Assembly (NCBI GenBank): GCA_030539335.1
Contig: JAUNSG010000008.1
Location: 1-64,000 of the forward strand
Direction: 5' to 3'
DNA from: Eubacteriales bacterium
GTDB taxonomy: Bacteria > Bacillota > Clostridia > Oscillospirales > Butyricicoccaceae
DNA: 64,000 bases
Positions 24,172 through 33,042 of the stretch are shown here, piece after piece. Made by a program: the position numbers and the translations under genes. How positions within the stretch are numbered: the stretch's first letter is position 1; each line of letters begins with the position of its first letter. The notes below the pieces were generated by a model. It worked only from the letters and a program-made list of their open reading frames with translations, searched no databases and was not told where the DNA came from.

Positions 24172-24346
24172 ATCAGACACCTTCTCATTCCTGCTTCAAA
24201 AAATAATACATTTCGTATTTTACTCTAAATCCCTCTGTTTTTCAATCCGTTTGCTTGTTTTTCAGAAAAACTCGCCGATTCTATTTCCTTTTGATCCGAT
24301 TTGTTGTATACTCTGAAATATATGTGTTGTAAAGGAGGATTTCATT

Positions 24347-24823
24347 ATGCATCGTATTTTACAGTTACTCGAACAGGATGCCCGTCTGTCTCCCGCAAGA
24401 ATTGCAGAAATTCTTGATCTGAGCGAGGCCGCGGTACGCAATAAAATTCAGGAATACGAGAATGAAAACATTATTCTCAGCTATAAGACCGTCATCGACT
24501 GGGATAAGACGGAGCGCGACAGCGTCACTGCCCTGGTGGAAGTCCGCTGCAGCCCACAGACCGGTATGGGCTTTGATGAGCTGGCCAGCCGCATCTGCAG
24601 CTATCCACAGGTGGAAAGCCTGTATCTGATGAGCGGCAGCTTTGATCTGACTCTGATTGTCACCGGCCGGAACCTATTGGATATTTCCCGCTTTATCTCG
24701 GAAAACCTCGCCCCGATGGAGAATATTATCTCCACCTCGACCCACTTCGTCCTTAAGAAGTACAAGGATGTGGGGGTAAACTACAATCCAGAAGATGGAA
24801 GAGAGGATTTCCGCAATGATTGA
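24347..24823 (+). CDS. Lrp/AsnC family transcriptional regulator
   Basis: A 158-residue Lrp/AsnC regulator. The N-terminal helix-turn-helix (about 1-55; LSPARIAEILDLSEAAVRNKIQEYENENII) is followed by a RAM ligand-binding domain (about 70-145; ALVEVRCSPQ, GSFDLTLIVTGRNLLDI). Such proteins sense amino acids and often control the adjacent metabolic gene. AAAGGAGG precedes the start. Its last eight bases overlap the start of an aminotransferase gene, so the regulator probably tunes its own operon in response to an amino acid. Confidence 0.92.
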   Translation: MHRILQLLEQDARLSPARIAEILDLSEAAVRNKIQEYENENIILSYKTVIDWDKTERDSVTALVEVRCSPQTGMGFDELASRICSYPQVESLYLMSGSFDLTLIVTGRNLLDISRFISENLAPMENIISTSTHFVLKKYKDVGVNYNPEDGREDFRND

Positions 24824-25985
24824 TTATTCCTCTCTGATCTCGGACAAGGCAAGCACAATCAAACCGTCTGGCATTCGAAAGTTTTTTGACATTGTCAGCA
24901 CAATTGACGGTGCGATTTCGCTTGGTGTCGGAGAACCGGACTTCCAGACCCCATGGCAGATCCGCCGTGCTGGTATCAACGCGCTGGAAAAGGGCAAAAC
25001 CTTCTATACCTCCAACTGGGGCCTTGCGGATTTACGCCATGAAATCAGCGTATATGCCAAGAAAAACTACAATCTGGACTATGACGAGCACAAAGAGATC
25101 ATTGTCACGGTCGGAGGCTCGGAGGCCATCGACAATGCGCTTCGATCTTTTGTCTCCAACGGCGATGAGGTTCTGATTCCCGAGCCGTCTTTTGTCTGCT
25201 ACACACCGTTGACGATTATGGCAGGCGGCACGCCTGTCCCGCTCAAAACCACAATGGAAAACGGCTTCAAGCTCACAGCCGATGTGCTTCGCGCAGCAAT
25301 CACGCCGAAGACCAAGGTTCTGATCATGCCGTTCCCGAACAATCCGACGGGCGCCATCATGACCCGTGAGGAATTGGAAGAAATTGCAGCCGTTCTGCGT
25401 GATACCAATATTATTGTCATCTCCGACGAAATTTATTGTGAGCTGACCTATGGCGGCAAGCGCCATGTCTGTTTCGCCGAGCTTCCGGGAATGCGGGAGC
25501 GCACCATTGTCATCAACGGCTTCTCCAAGTCGTATGCTATGACCGGCTGGCGTCTTGGCTGGGTCATGGCGCCGCGCGAGATGCTCAAGCCGCTGGTCAA
25601 AATCCATCAGTTCGGTATCATGTCCGCACCGACTCTCAGCCAGTTTGCTGGCATTGAGGCGATGCGCACCGGCGCAAATGACATCGCCTACATGCGGGAA
25701 CAGTATGATATGCGCCGCCGTTATGTCTACTCGGTTCTGACCGATATGGGTATGCCCTGCTTCGAGCCGGAAGGGGCCTTTTACATCTTCCCCAATATCA
25801 CCAAATACTACGAGGATGACGAAGAATTCTGTGATCGCCTGCTGAAGGCCAAAAAGGTCGCCGTCGTTCCGGGCAGTGCGTTCGGAGAAAGCGGCCGGGG
25901 TCATATCCGTATTTCGTACTCCTATTCCATGAAGCATCTGCGCACCGCACTGGAACGCATTCAGGAATTTTTGGATGAGCTTTGA
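24816..25985 (+). CDS. Class I/II PLP-dependent aminotransferase
   Basis: A 389-residue fold-type I aminotransferase of the aspartate-aminotransferase Igamma/PatA type. SLGVGEPDFQTPWQI opens the substrate loop, NNPTGAIM holds the PLP-contacting asparagine, SDEIYCELTY the aspartate, and GFSKSYAMTGWRLGW the Schiff-base lysine. The conserved late arginine is in GHIRISYSYS. The amino donor cannot be fixed by eye. ATG 24816, which overlaps the upstream Lrp gene, has AGAGGA upstream. The Lrp-aminotransferase pairing is a common clostridial arrangement. Confidence 0.92.
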   Translation: MIDYSSLISDKASTIKPSGIRKFFDIVSTIDGAISLGVGEPDFQTPWQIRRAGINALEKGKTFYTSNWGLADLRHEISVYAKKNYNLDYDEHKEIIVTVGGSEAIDNALRSFVSNGDEVLIPEPSFVCYTPLTIMAGGTPVPLKTTMENGFKLTADVLRAAITPKTKVLIMPFPNNPTGAIMTREELEEIAAVLRDTNIIVISDEIYCELTYGGKRHVCFAELPGMRERTIVINGFSKSYAMTGWRLGWVMAPREMLKPLVKIHQFGIMSAPTLSQFAGIEAMRTGANDIAYMREQYDMRRRYVYSVLTDMGMPCFEPEGAFYIFPNITKYYEDDEEFCDRLLKAKKVAVVPGSAFGESGRGHIRISYSYSMKHLRTALERIQEFLDEL

Positions 25986-26007
25986 TCCCATCCTTTGTCA
26001 CATAGAG

Positions 26008-26040
26008 AAGCGCTGTGGAATTGCTCCACAGCGCTTTTTT
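26008..26040. terminator. Bidirectional terminator after the aminotransferase
   Basis: A perfect 12-bp stem AAGCGCTGTGGA (26008-26019) with 26025-26036, 5-base loop and T-run, between convergent genes. Confidence 0.9.
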
Positions 26041-26043
26041 GTG

Positions 26044-26904
26044 TTATTCCTTTGGTTTTACCGGAATCCAGATTTCCGTGTAGTAGTTTTCATCCTGTAT
26101 TCCCTTCGGATATTTGTCCACCGGATCATACATCTCAATGCAGTAGCCCGCGGCGAATTCATAGTCCCGCAGAGCCGGAAGCCATTCCGAGAAAATCTTC
26201 TTGTTGACATCCTGAAGCGCCTCGGGCATCGCTCCCCGGCATGGGAACACAGCCCAGGTGAACGCCGGGATGACCATGGTGACAAATCCGTCCGGAACCT
26301 CAGATTCCGGATGATATACGTCCGCGATTATATATTCGAACTCGTCTCCGCCCATCGTCGGGTCTATGTTCACACCGAACATGCCGCACACATAGTTCCC
26401 ATTTCCCGCCGCATAGTGTTCCTTCCAGAAAACCGGGACTTCCTGCATCGCATTTTCATAAGAAAAGCGTCTGGAAACACCAACTACGGTAAAGCTGTCC
26501 TTTTTCACAATCTTGTAATCCATTGTGTAACCACCTTCCAATGACATTCTGATTTTCAGCGGCGCAAAGGATTTGAGCAAAACGCCTTCCCTTCGCGCTT
26601 TGGAGGGTGTCATTCCATGAAATCGGGTGAACGCTTTGGCAAAGCTGTCCGGGGAATCATAGCCATACTTCAGAGCAATGTCAATTACCTTTGTGCCGGC
26701 TGTGGTGAGCTCATTTCCCGCCAGCGCAAGTCGTCGGCTGCGGACATACTCCATGACCGTAAAGCCACAGAGCAAGCGGAACCCAGTTTGAAAATAAAAC
26801 GGAGAAATGTTGACCTCTTTCGCGATGGTATCCACCGACAGATCCTCTGTGATATGCTCCTCGATGTATTCGATTGCTTTGCTGATTGCATCCATCCAAT
26901 CCAT
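26044..26904 (-). CDS. AraC family regulator with GyrI-like effector domain
   Basis: A 286-residue regulator. The N-terminal AraC/XylS double helix-turn-helix occupies about 1-105 (IEEHITEDLSVDTIAKEVNISPFYF; YGYDSPDSFAKAFTRFHGMTPSKAR). The C-terminal GyrI-like/SOUL-type domain (about 125-286) resembles effector-binding domains of Rob, BmrR and related drug-sensing regulators, with YKIVKKDSFTVVGVSRRF and a final YYTEIWIPVK. It would sense a hydrophobic or cationic compound. ATG 26904 has AGGAGG seven bases upstream. No obvious target pump is adjacent, so its regulon must lie elsewhere or include the GNAT gene upstream. Confidence 0.9.
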   Translation of the reverse strand: MDWMDAISKAIEYIEEHITEDLSVDTIAKEVNISPFYFQTGFRLLCGFTVMEYVRSRRLALAGNELTTAGTKVIDIALKYGYDSPDSFAKAFTRFHGMTPSKARREGVLLKSFAPLKIRMSLEGGYTMDYKIVKKDSFTVVGVSRRFSYENAMQEVPVFWKEHYAAGNGNYVCGMFGVNIDPTMGGDEFEYIIADVYHPESEVPDGFVTMVIPAFTWAVFPCRGAMPEALQDVNKKIFSEWLPALRDYEFAAGYCIEMYDPVDKYPKGIQDENYYTEIWIPVKPKE

Positions 26905-26962
26905 GCAGATCACCTCCTGCTGTGTACTCAGTCTATCATGTCATGGAAGCGCTTTCCCGACA

Positions 26963-27475
26963 TTACCTGCTTTCTTTTGTCCGGGCATACAGCTTCATAT
27001 CCAAAACCCTTCCGTTTTTGAATGCATTGCATTTCATCGTTCCTTCACACTGGAATCCCGCCTTTTCCAGTACACGGCAGGAGCCGATGTTGTCGGCAAA
27101 CGGTTCGGCATAGATGCGCAGGATATCGCTGGACGAAAAGACATGCGCGCAAAGCAGCCGAACGGCTTCGGTCATGATTCCGCTTCCCCAGTGCTCTTCG
27201 GCGAGATAGTATCCCAGCTCCGCCGTCCGACAATGGATGTTCTCCTGACGGAAGGCGCTGACACAGCCGATCGCCCGGTCGTCCGCCGTGATTGCGAATA
27301 CAAAATTGTCCTTTGGATCGGCCGCCAGCATGATGTTGATATATTCCAGCGCATCCCGCTCCGTGTATGGATATGGGAGACCATCCCGTAAGTTGTTTAA
27401 TACATTCGGATTATTCAACACCGCCGCAAGATCGCCGGCATCCCCCGGCTTCCATTTTCTAATTGCAATTTCCAT
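26963..27475 (-). CDS. RimJ/RimL-type GNAT acetyltransferase
   Basis: A 170-residue acetyltransferase of the RimJ/RimL group. The IRKWKPGDAGDLAAVLNNPNVLNNLRDGLPYPYT start is typical. Motif A is LGYYLAEEHWGSGIMTEAVRLLCAH, and NIGSCRVLEKAGF is the usual C-terminal motif. Such enzymes acetylate protein N termini, amino groups of antibiotics or small metabolites; substrate unknown. ATG 27475 has GGAGGG upstream. It lies 58 bp upstream of the AraC-GyrI gene in the same direction. Confidence 0.88.
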   Translation of the reverse strand: MEIAIRKWKPGDAGDLAAVLNNPNVLNNLRDGLPYPYTERDALEYINIMLAADPKDNFVFAITADDRAIGCVSAFRQENIHCRTAELGYYLAEEHWGSGIMTEAVRLLCAHVFSSSDILRIYAEPFADNIGSCRVLEKAGFQCEGTMKCNAFKNGRVLDMKLYARTKESR

Positions 27476-27569
27476 AAATCCCTCCGGAATCCGATCGACA
27501 AAGGCGGCATACAACACAGAAAGTTTCCATGCCGTATGCCGCCCTAAGCTGTACGCTTGATACGCTACA

Positions 27570-28001
27570 TTAGTCCTTGGTGATGTTCAGCTCCGCCTTG
27601 AGCTGTGCCATCATCTCTGCATATTCCTCATCCGACAGATGGACCGGGTTCGGATTGGTGATTTCAAAACCGCCACCGTACTCAAAGCCACCCTCGTACT
27701 TCGGCACAATATGGAAATGCAGGTGCGGCAGCTTGTCGCCATACGCGCCCAGATTGATCTTGGTGCAGCCCCACAGCTTCTTAACTGCGCCGGCAACATC
27801 CGCAACATCATCCATGTAATCATGGCGCTGCTGCTCGGTCAGATCGGACAGCTCCGCCAGATGCTCGTCCACCGCTACCACGCAACGGCCCTTATGTGCC
27901 TGATCCTTGAACAGATACAGAACGCCCTCTCTCATCTTGCCAACACGGAACATGATCGCTTTGCGTCCCTCGTTATTCGGATCACAGTAAAAACAACTCA
28001 T
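27570..28001 (-). CDS. HIT-family nucleotide-binding protein
   Basis: A 143-residue histidine-triad protein, a nucleotide hydrolase or transferase. The catalytic HLHFHIVP motif places the histidines at 93, 95 and 97. Two N-terminal cysteines (CFYC) resemble the zinc site of some HIT proteins. AAGGAG precedes ATG 28001. It stands alone between the acetyltransferase and the FkbM-type gene; cellular substrate unknown. Confidence 0.9.
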   Translation of the reverse strand: MSCFYCDPNNEGRKAIMFRVGKMREGVLYLFKDQAHKGRCVVAVDEHLAELSDLTEQQRHDYMDDVADVAGAVKKLWGCTKINLGAYGDKLPHLHFHIVPKYEGGFEYGGGFEITNPNPVHLSDEEYAEMMAQLKAELNITKD

Positions 28002-28046
28002 CTTACATTTCTCCTTTTCTCTTGATATCCCTTGATCGGGTTATGT

Positions 28047-29186
28047 TTAGTATAACGCATCCGGCTTACTTTTTCCAGATGTTCCGGGGAACGTAATATA
28101 AAAATTTGTCTCCCACGCCGGAACATAGGGATGGTGAAGCAAGGCAATTTGGGCGTCCGGACAAAGCTCCCAGAGAAGCAGCGGCAGTTCGAACAGATCC
28201 TCACTGCGGTGATAAGCCGCCAGTTCCATTCTCGGACGGCAGCGCCGGATGGTTCCCCGCGCTCCGAGCAGCGTCTCGCGCTCCGCGCCCTCCACATCCA
28301 TCTTGAGCAAGGTACAGTCCCGTCCCTGCATGACATGATCGACCGATTCCACCGCGACAACCGCCGTCCGCTGGTCGTGTGAGATCGCATGACGTACCGG
28401 AAGAAGGGTGGAGTTCCTTCCGCCTTTGCTGGCAAACAGCAGCTCCCCCGGCTCACTCCACGAACCGGCTTGAAACAACCGCGCCGATGGAACTTCCTTC
28501 TCCGCATATTTTTTCAGCTTTTTAAATGTCTTGCGGTCCGGCTCCAACGCGGTGATGGAGGCATACTTCCCATCCGTGTGTGCCAGCAGCTCACGGATCG
28601 TGTCGCCATTGTACGCACCAAGATCGACATAGTGCTCGTCTTTGGACGGACATAGATAATCCGTCCACGCGGTCTCCCGCTCCTGTGTGTAATCGCGCAG
28701 CCAGTGCAGCTTCCCACTGAGCTTGAAATTGACTGTTGCGGCAAAGACCTGGCGGGAACGTTCGTCCGCAAGCTTGTCATATACCCGCTGCAGCTTGGAG
28801 CCATTTTGCTCCAGAAAGGTCCAGTCGAACAGTTTCCCCTCTGCTACCGGGACATCCGGTGCATAGGTCGTGTGCGTGCGGTCAAGATCGTCGAACAGCG
28901 CCATGACCTCCGGGCGCGATGAGGCAAACGAAATCAGGCAGACGAAGTCGCCCAGCTCCGCCTCCAGCTCACTGCGCTTTCGCACAAGATATCCGGCAAA
29001 CGAATGGCCGCGGACAAATTCATCCGAGGCGAAAATCCCCTGTATGGCAATCCTCTTCTCGGCGCAGGCATCCAGTATCTTCTGTGCGCCGTCCCCCATA
29101 CCGTACAACACGATGGGGCGCGTTTCCTGCTGCAAAACCGTCCACAGATCGGTGGTCTCCGTGACAAAATCCGGTATCATTCCCAT
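28047..29186 (-). CDS. FkbM-family SAM-dependent methyltransferase
   Basis: A protein of about 379 residues. The C-terminal two-thirds is an FkbM-type methyltransferase: HYVDLGAYNGDTIRELL is the SAM-binding motif I (about 184-200), ITALEPDRKTFKKL the second strand, and LLKMDVEGAERETLLGA the characteristic late motif. The N-terminal 140 residues contain VLYGMGDGAQKILDAC, a Rossmann-like strand-loop-helix often seen fused to FkbM domains. FkbM enzymes methylate sugars or secondary-metabolite hydroxyls. I place the start at ATG 29186, overlapping the ArsC-like gene; ATG 29180 (ATGA overlap) is the alternative. Confidence 0.82.
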   Translation of the reverse strand: MGMIPDFVTETTDLWTVLQQETRPIVLYGMGDGAQKILDACAEKRIAIQGIFASDEFVRGHSFAGYLVRKRSELEAELGDFVCLISFASSRPEVMALFDDLDRTHTTYAPDVPVAEGKLFDWTFLEQNGSKLQRVYDKLADERSRQVFAATVNFKLSGKLHWLRDYTQERETAWTDYLCPSKDEHYVDLGAYNGDTIRELLAHTDGKYASITALEPDRKTFKKLKKYAEKEVPSARLFQAGSWSEPGELLFASKGGRNSTLLPVRHAISHDQRTAVVAVESVDHVMQGRDCTLLKMDVEGAERETLLGARGTIRRCRPRMELAAYHRSEDLFELPLLLWELCPDAQIALLHHPYVPAWETNFYITFPGTSGKSKPDALY

Positions 29187-29515
29187 GTTTTCCAAATCTC
29201 CGGGCAATAGCCGACGGTGGCCTGCCTGCCATTGCGGACAATCGGTGTCTGGATCAGCTTTGGATTTTCCATCAGCTTTTCCGCCTTCGCATCATCACTT
29301 GCAAGATAGGGTAGCATCGCAGCATCCGGATCTTTGCTCTTTGGATCGATCATCGCTTCCAGACCGACGGCACGGCGAACCGAGGTGAACTCTCCCTTGC
29401 TCATGCCATAGCGCAGCAGGTCCACGGACTGGTATTTTACGCGGCGCTCCTTAAAATAACGCTCGGCTTTTTTCGTATCAAAACATTTACTTTTGCCAAA
29501 AATCTGAATATTCAT
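29177..29515 (-). CDS. ArsC/Spx-family protein
   Basis: A 112-residue thioredoxin-fold protein of the ArsC family (PF03960, YffB/Spx-like). FGKSKCFDTKKAERYFKER carries the single N-terminal active-site cysteine; the KLIQTPIVRNGRQATVGY segment is the family C-terminal motif. There is no second N-terminal cysteine making the CxxC of Spx, so a redox switch of that kind is unlikely. Whether it reduces arsenate or binds RNA polymerase is unknown. AGGAGG precedes ATG 29515 and it overlaps the FkbM gene. Confidence 0.88.
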   Translation of the reverse strand: MNIQIFGKSKCFDTKKAERYFKERRVKYQSVDLLRYGMSKGEFTSVRRAVGLEAMIDPKSKDPDAAMLPYLASDDAKAEKLMENPKLIQTPIVRNGRQATVGYCPEIWKTWE

Positions 29516-29524
29516 ATCGTCCTC

Positions 29525-30298
29525 CTAAGAATAAAAACTCCACATCCATGGGATAATCCAGCAAGCTGCCAATGCGTGCAGAGCCAGCAGATGCCCCGGG
29601 TAAAAGAGATAGAAAAAATACTTTCCCCTTCCGCCGCGCTTTCCATTATACAGCGCAATCAACGCAAGGGAACCTGCCGCTGCAAAAAAATATGGATCTA
29701 TGATCCCTTCCAACGAATAATTCATTCCACACAAAAACATTATCGCAAGGGCGCACAAACACCGCTTCCACTCGCTGTCATGCAGCAAATAAAAAACTGC
29801 AATCAATGCAACGCCATAATACCAGCCATCCAATCGCAGTACAAAGGAAACGAGACCAGTCAGCCCTGCAATCGGAAACACGCAGAGCAATCGGTTTCCA
29901 CACTGGCGGAACAACAACAGCATCAACAATCCGAGCAGCAGCGTAAACAGTACGTTTTGCTGAAGGAACGAAACCGGGCTTCCGGCAAACGCCAGATCAT
30001 AAATCGGCTCCGATACAATAGCAAATACGGCCAAATTCAGCAGATATCGTTTTACACTATGGGTATGCAGAAAGCCTTCTACCAAGAAAAAGCAAAACAG
30101 CGGGAAGGCAATCCGTCCAATCATATGGCACACACGGATAACGCCGAGCAGCACAGCAAACTGTGCGTCACTAAACAGCTGATACGGCGCATTTCGTGCG
30201 ATTCCGTCCTCCAATACGATCGTTCCAACATGGTCCGCAAGCATAGCAGCCACGGCGATCCATTTCAATGTACTCCCGCTCAATCTCTGTCGTCTCAT
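29525..30298 (-). CDS. TraX-family membrane protein
   Basis: A 257-residue polytopic membrane protein of the TraX family (PF05857). The start LSGSTLKWIAVAAMLADHVG is characteristic, followed by MIGRIAFPLFCFFLVEGFLHT and about seven to eight membrane helices. TraX of the F plasmid acetylates pilin; chromosomal Firmicutes members have no assigned role. The ribosome binding site is weak (A-rich leader). It follows 24 bp after an XRE-type membrane regulator and is probably transcribed with it. Confidence 0.85.
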   Translation of the reverse strand: MRRQRLSGSTLKWIAVAAMLADHVGTIVLEDGIARNAPYQLFSDAQFAVLLGVIRVCHMIGRIAFPLFCFFLVEGFLHTHSVKRYLLNLAVFAIVSEPIYDLAFAGSPVSFLQQNVLFTLLLGLLMLLLFRQCGNRLLCVFPIAGLTGLVSFVLRLDGWYYGVALIAVFYLLHDSEWKRCLCALAIMFLCGMNYSLEGIIDPYFFAAAGSLALIALYNGKRGGRGKYFFYLFYPGHLLALHALAACWIIPWMWSFYS

Positions 30299-30322
30299 TG
30301 TTTTTTTGTCGATAGCTAAAAA

Positions 30323-30982
30323 TCATTTATTGCTTACAGAGACATCATAGTGTAGACTGACGACCTGTTCGCTATAGCCATCGGCGGTGATTTGAATATG
30401 ATAAGAACCTTGGTTGAGAACGATCTCCTGAGAATCCTCCAGCGTCTGTCCATCCAGTTGATAACAGACATCATCATCTTCATCCACAATCCGAATGTGC
30501 AGGATGCCATCGTCCGTTTCTCCCGCTGCCAGAATGCGAACCTTGCCGTCCTTTGGCAGAAGGAACTTTCCTTCAGCAACGTCCAGTACGGAATTCTCTG
30601 TCTCCGGTCTCTCGTAGGTTTTATCCTGCTCCATCGAAAATAAAACCGACATCGTTTTCTGATTCCCGACATGAAACGCCAATCCGGCTGCGATTGCCGC
30701 AAGCACAACCAGCACAAGAACCAGACGGATCGCGCCCCGTCGGACAGATGGTTTCTTTTCCACCTTGCACTCCTCGGGCACCGGTTTCTGCTCTTTCAGC
30801 AGCTCATCCAAAGAAATTTGAAATTCCTCGCTGATTCGGAGCAGCATCTCCGCATCTGGACAGCTTTTTCCATTTTCCCAATTGGAAACCGTCTGTCGTG
30901 TGACATGCAGACGATCTGCAAATGCATCCTGACTGAGTGCTTGTTTCTCACGAAGACAACGTATCCTCTCTCCAATCTTCAA
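30323..30982 (-). CDS. XRE-type helix-turn-helix regulator with a membrane anchor
   Basis: A 219-residue protein. The N-terminal XRE/Cro helix-turn-helix (about 1-65; LREKQALSQDAFADRLHVTRQTVSNWENGKSCPD) is followed by a basic linker, one membrane helix (about 84-103) and an outside domain of about 110 residues rich in beta strands and acidic residues. This arrangement would let an extracellular signal affect DNA binding. The start is TTG 30982 with GGGAGG upstream. A consensus promoter (31148-31176) gives a 5' leader of about 150 nt. It lies directly upstream of the TraX gene, its likely partner. Confidence 0.85.
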   Translation of the reverse strand: MKIGERIRCLREKQALSQDAFADRLHVTRQTVSNWENGKSCPDAEMLLRISEEFQISLDELLKEQKPVPEECKVEKKPSVRRGAIRLVLVLVVLAAIAAGLAFHVGNQKTMSVLFSMEQDKTYERPETENSVLDVAEGKFLLPKDGKVRILAAGETDDGILHIRIVDEDDDVCYQLDGQTLEDSQEIVLNQGSYHIQITADGYSEQVVSLHYDVSVSNK

Positions 30983-31147
30983 TTCAAATCGGTCCTCCCT
31001 TCAGCGAACAGTATGCAGTCTTTTCCCCAGTTTGTCTATCAAATTGCTTTGACATCCCTGCAAAAAAGCTTTTACAGCTGAAAAAAATATATTTCATGCC
31101 ATTTTACAACAATCCCCCATCAACATACCATTCCCAGCGCTAATCAA

Positions 31148-31176
31148 AGTATATCCCCTGCCGGGTTTTCTGTCAA
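31148..31176 (-). promoter_or_regulatory. Promoter of XRE-traX operon
   Basis: Minus strand TTGACA (31176-31171), 17-bp spacer, TATACT (31153-31148). Confidence 0.85.
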
Positions 31177-31228
31177 TTGTTCCCGATCGTCCCGACAAGT
31201 TTCTCTTCAAATCTGTCGGATTCAGCCG

Positions 31229-31257
31229 TTGTAACACAACCGGTTTTGTGGTAAAAT
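31229..31257 (+). promoter_or_regulatory. prfC promoter
   Basis: TTGTAA (31229-31234), 17-bp spacer, TAAAAT (31252-31257), about 70 bp upstream of the prfC start. Confidence 0.6.
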
Positions 31258-31326
31258 ATCTAGGCTATTATGTTATCCTAAGGAAATACATTGACTTGAG
31301 CTATATTTTGATCGGAGGTTCTTCTC

Positions 31327-32925
31327 TTGTCTGATTTACGCAATGAAATTTCAAGGCGGCGTACCTTTGCCATCATTTCGCACCCGGACGCCGGTAAAAC
31401 AACGATTACCGAAAAATTCCTTCTGTACGGCGGAGCTATCCAGCTTGCCGGTACGGTAAAGGGCAAAAAAAATACCCGCCATGCGGTTTCCGACTGGATG
31501 GAAATCGAGAAGCAGCGCGGTATCTCGGTCACCTCATCGGTCCTGCAGTTTGAGTACGCAGACCACTGTATCAACATTCTGGACACGCCGGGACACCAGG
31601 ACTTTTCGGAGGATACCTACCGCACACTGATGGCGGCCGACTCGGCCATCATGGTCATCGACGCTTCCAAGGGCGTCGAGGCACAGACCCGCAAGCTGTT
31701 TAAGGTCTGTTCCATGCGCGGCATCCCGATCTTCACCTTTATCAATAAGATGGATCTGGAATCCCGTGATCCCTATGATCTGTTGGACGAATTGGAAAAA
31801 GAGCTGGGCATTGACACCTATGCGGTCAACTGGCCGATCGGCTGCGGCAAGGAATTCAAGGGCGTCTATGACCGTCAGAAAAATCACATCATGGCATTTG
31901 AAGCGGCTTCCGTCTCCGGTACCCGTGAGGCAAAATCCACAATCTATGAAGTCGATGATCCGGCACTCAAGCCGCTGGTCGGCGACTATCTGTGGGACAC
32001 CCTGCAGGACGACATCGAGCTGCTGAGCGGCGCCGGGGAGGATTTTGATCTGGAGCGTGTACAGGGCGGTACCCTGTCTCCCGTATTCTTTGGTTCCGCT
32101 CTGACCAATTTTGGTGTCGAGCCATTCCTCCAGTACTTTTTGGATATGACCCCACCGCCGACCGCCCGTACCTCGGGCGGAGCGGAAATCAGCCCGTTTG
32201 ACGAGCATTTCTCCGCCTTTGTCTTTAAGATTCAGGCGAACATGAACAAGGCACACCGCGACCGCATCGCCTTCATGCGCATCTGCTCCGGAAAGTTCTC
32301 CAAGGGCATGGACTGCTATCACGTCCAGGGGAAGAAAAAGCTTCAGCTTTCCCAGCCACAGCAGATCATGGCGCAGGACCGTGCGATCATTGACGAAGCG
32401 TATGCCGGCGATATCATCGGTGTGTTTGATCCGGGCATTTTCTCGATCGGCGATACGATCACCTCGCCGGGCTTTGACTGCAAGTTCTCCGGTATTCCGA
32501 CCTTTGCACCGGAAGTATTCTGCCGTGTCCGTCAGAAAGACACGATGAAACGCAAGCAGTTCATCAAGGGCATGGAACAAATCGCACAGGAAGGTGCGAT
32601 CCAGATCTTCCAGGAGCCATACGGCGGCATGGAAGAGGTCATTGTCGGCGTTGTCGGCGTCCTGCAGCTTGAGGTACTCGAATACCGTCTAAAAAACGAA
32701 TACAAGGTCGATATTGTGATGGAAAACCTGCCGTATCAATATCTGCGTTGGATCGAAAACGAGGAAGTCGATCTGGACAGCCTCAAGATCACCTCGGACA
32801 GCAAGGTTGTCCGCGATTACCGCGACCGCTATCTGCTGCTGTTCACCAGCATGTGGAATCTAAACTGGGCACTGGATAAGAATCCGGATCTCCAGTTGGC
32901 CGAATTTGGCATGGCAGAGGAGTAA
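31327..32925 (+). CDS. prfC: Peptide chain release factor 3
   Basis: A 532-residue translational GTPase that recycles RF1/RF2 after termination. The G1 motif is HPDAGKTTIT, the switch II region is LDTPGHQDFSEDTYRTL, and NKMDLESRDP is the base-recognition motif. KKNTRHAVSDWMEIEKQRGISVTSSV is the RF3-specific switch I. Domains 2 and 3 are complete and length matches the family. The start is TTG 31327, with GGAGG about nine bases upstream; no ATG fits better. It is a single-gene unit with its own promoter. Confidence 0.96.
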   Translation: MSDLRNEISRRRTFAIISHPDAGKTTITEKFLLYGGAIQLAGTVKGKKNTRHAVSDWMEIEKQRGISVTSSVLQFEYADHCINILDTPGHQDFSEDTYRTLMAADSAIMVIDASKGVEAQTRKLFKVCSMRGIPIFTFINKMDLESRDPYDLLDELEKELGIDTYAVNWPIGCGKEFKGVYDRQKNHIMAFEAASVSGTREAKSTIYEVDDPALKPLVGDYLWDTLQDDIELLSGAGEDFDLERVQGGTLSPVFFGSALTNFGVEPFLQYFLDMTPPPTARTSGGAEISPFDEHFSAFVFKIQANMNKAHRDRIAFMRICSGKFSKGMDCYHVQGKKKLQLSQPQQIMAQDRAIIDEAYAGDIIGVFDPGIFSIGDTITSPGFDCKFSGIPTFAPEVFCRVRQKDTMKRKQFIKGMEQIAQEGAIQIFQEPYGGMEEVIVGVVGVLQLEVLEYRLKNEYKVDIVMENLPYQYLRWIENEEVDLDSLKITSDSKVVRDYRDRYLLLFTSMWNLNWALDKNPDLQLAEFGMAEE

Positions 32926-32956
32926 GCGATCCGATCAAACAAAAGAATTAAAAAAC

Positions 32957-32999
32957 AGCCCGCGATACCGCTTTCCACAGGAAGGTGATATCGTGGGCT
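32957..32999 (-). terminator. Terminator of the PhoP/PhoR-type operon
   Basis: AGCCCGCGATACC (32957-32969) pairs with 32984-32999 with one bulge and G-T pairs; on the minus strand a T-run follows. It also faces the prfC stop 30 bp away. Confidence 0.7.
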
Positions 33000-33042
33000 A
33001 TCTTTATGGATTCTCGTTTTTCTCCGTTGGCATTCTTCCCTG

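Larger units (their letters stand above)
30983..31326. other. Divergent intergenic region between XRE regulator and prfC
   Basis: A 344-bp region with no gene I can support. It carries the XRE promoter on the minus strand (31148-31176) and the prfC promoter on the plus strand (31229-31257). The roughly 150 bp between the XRE start and its promoter are transcribed leader with no clear riboswitch signature. A short dyad GTTGT-AAC-ACAAC overlaps the prfC -35. Confidence 0.6.
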
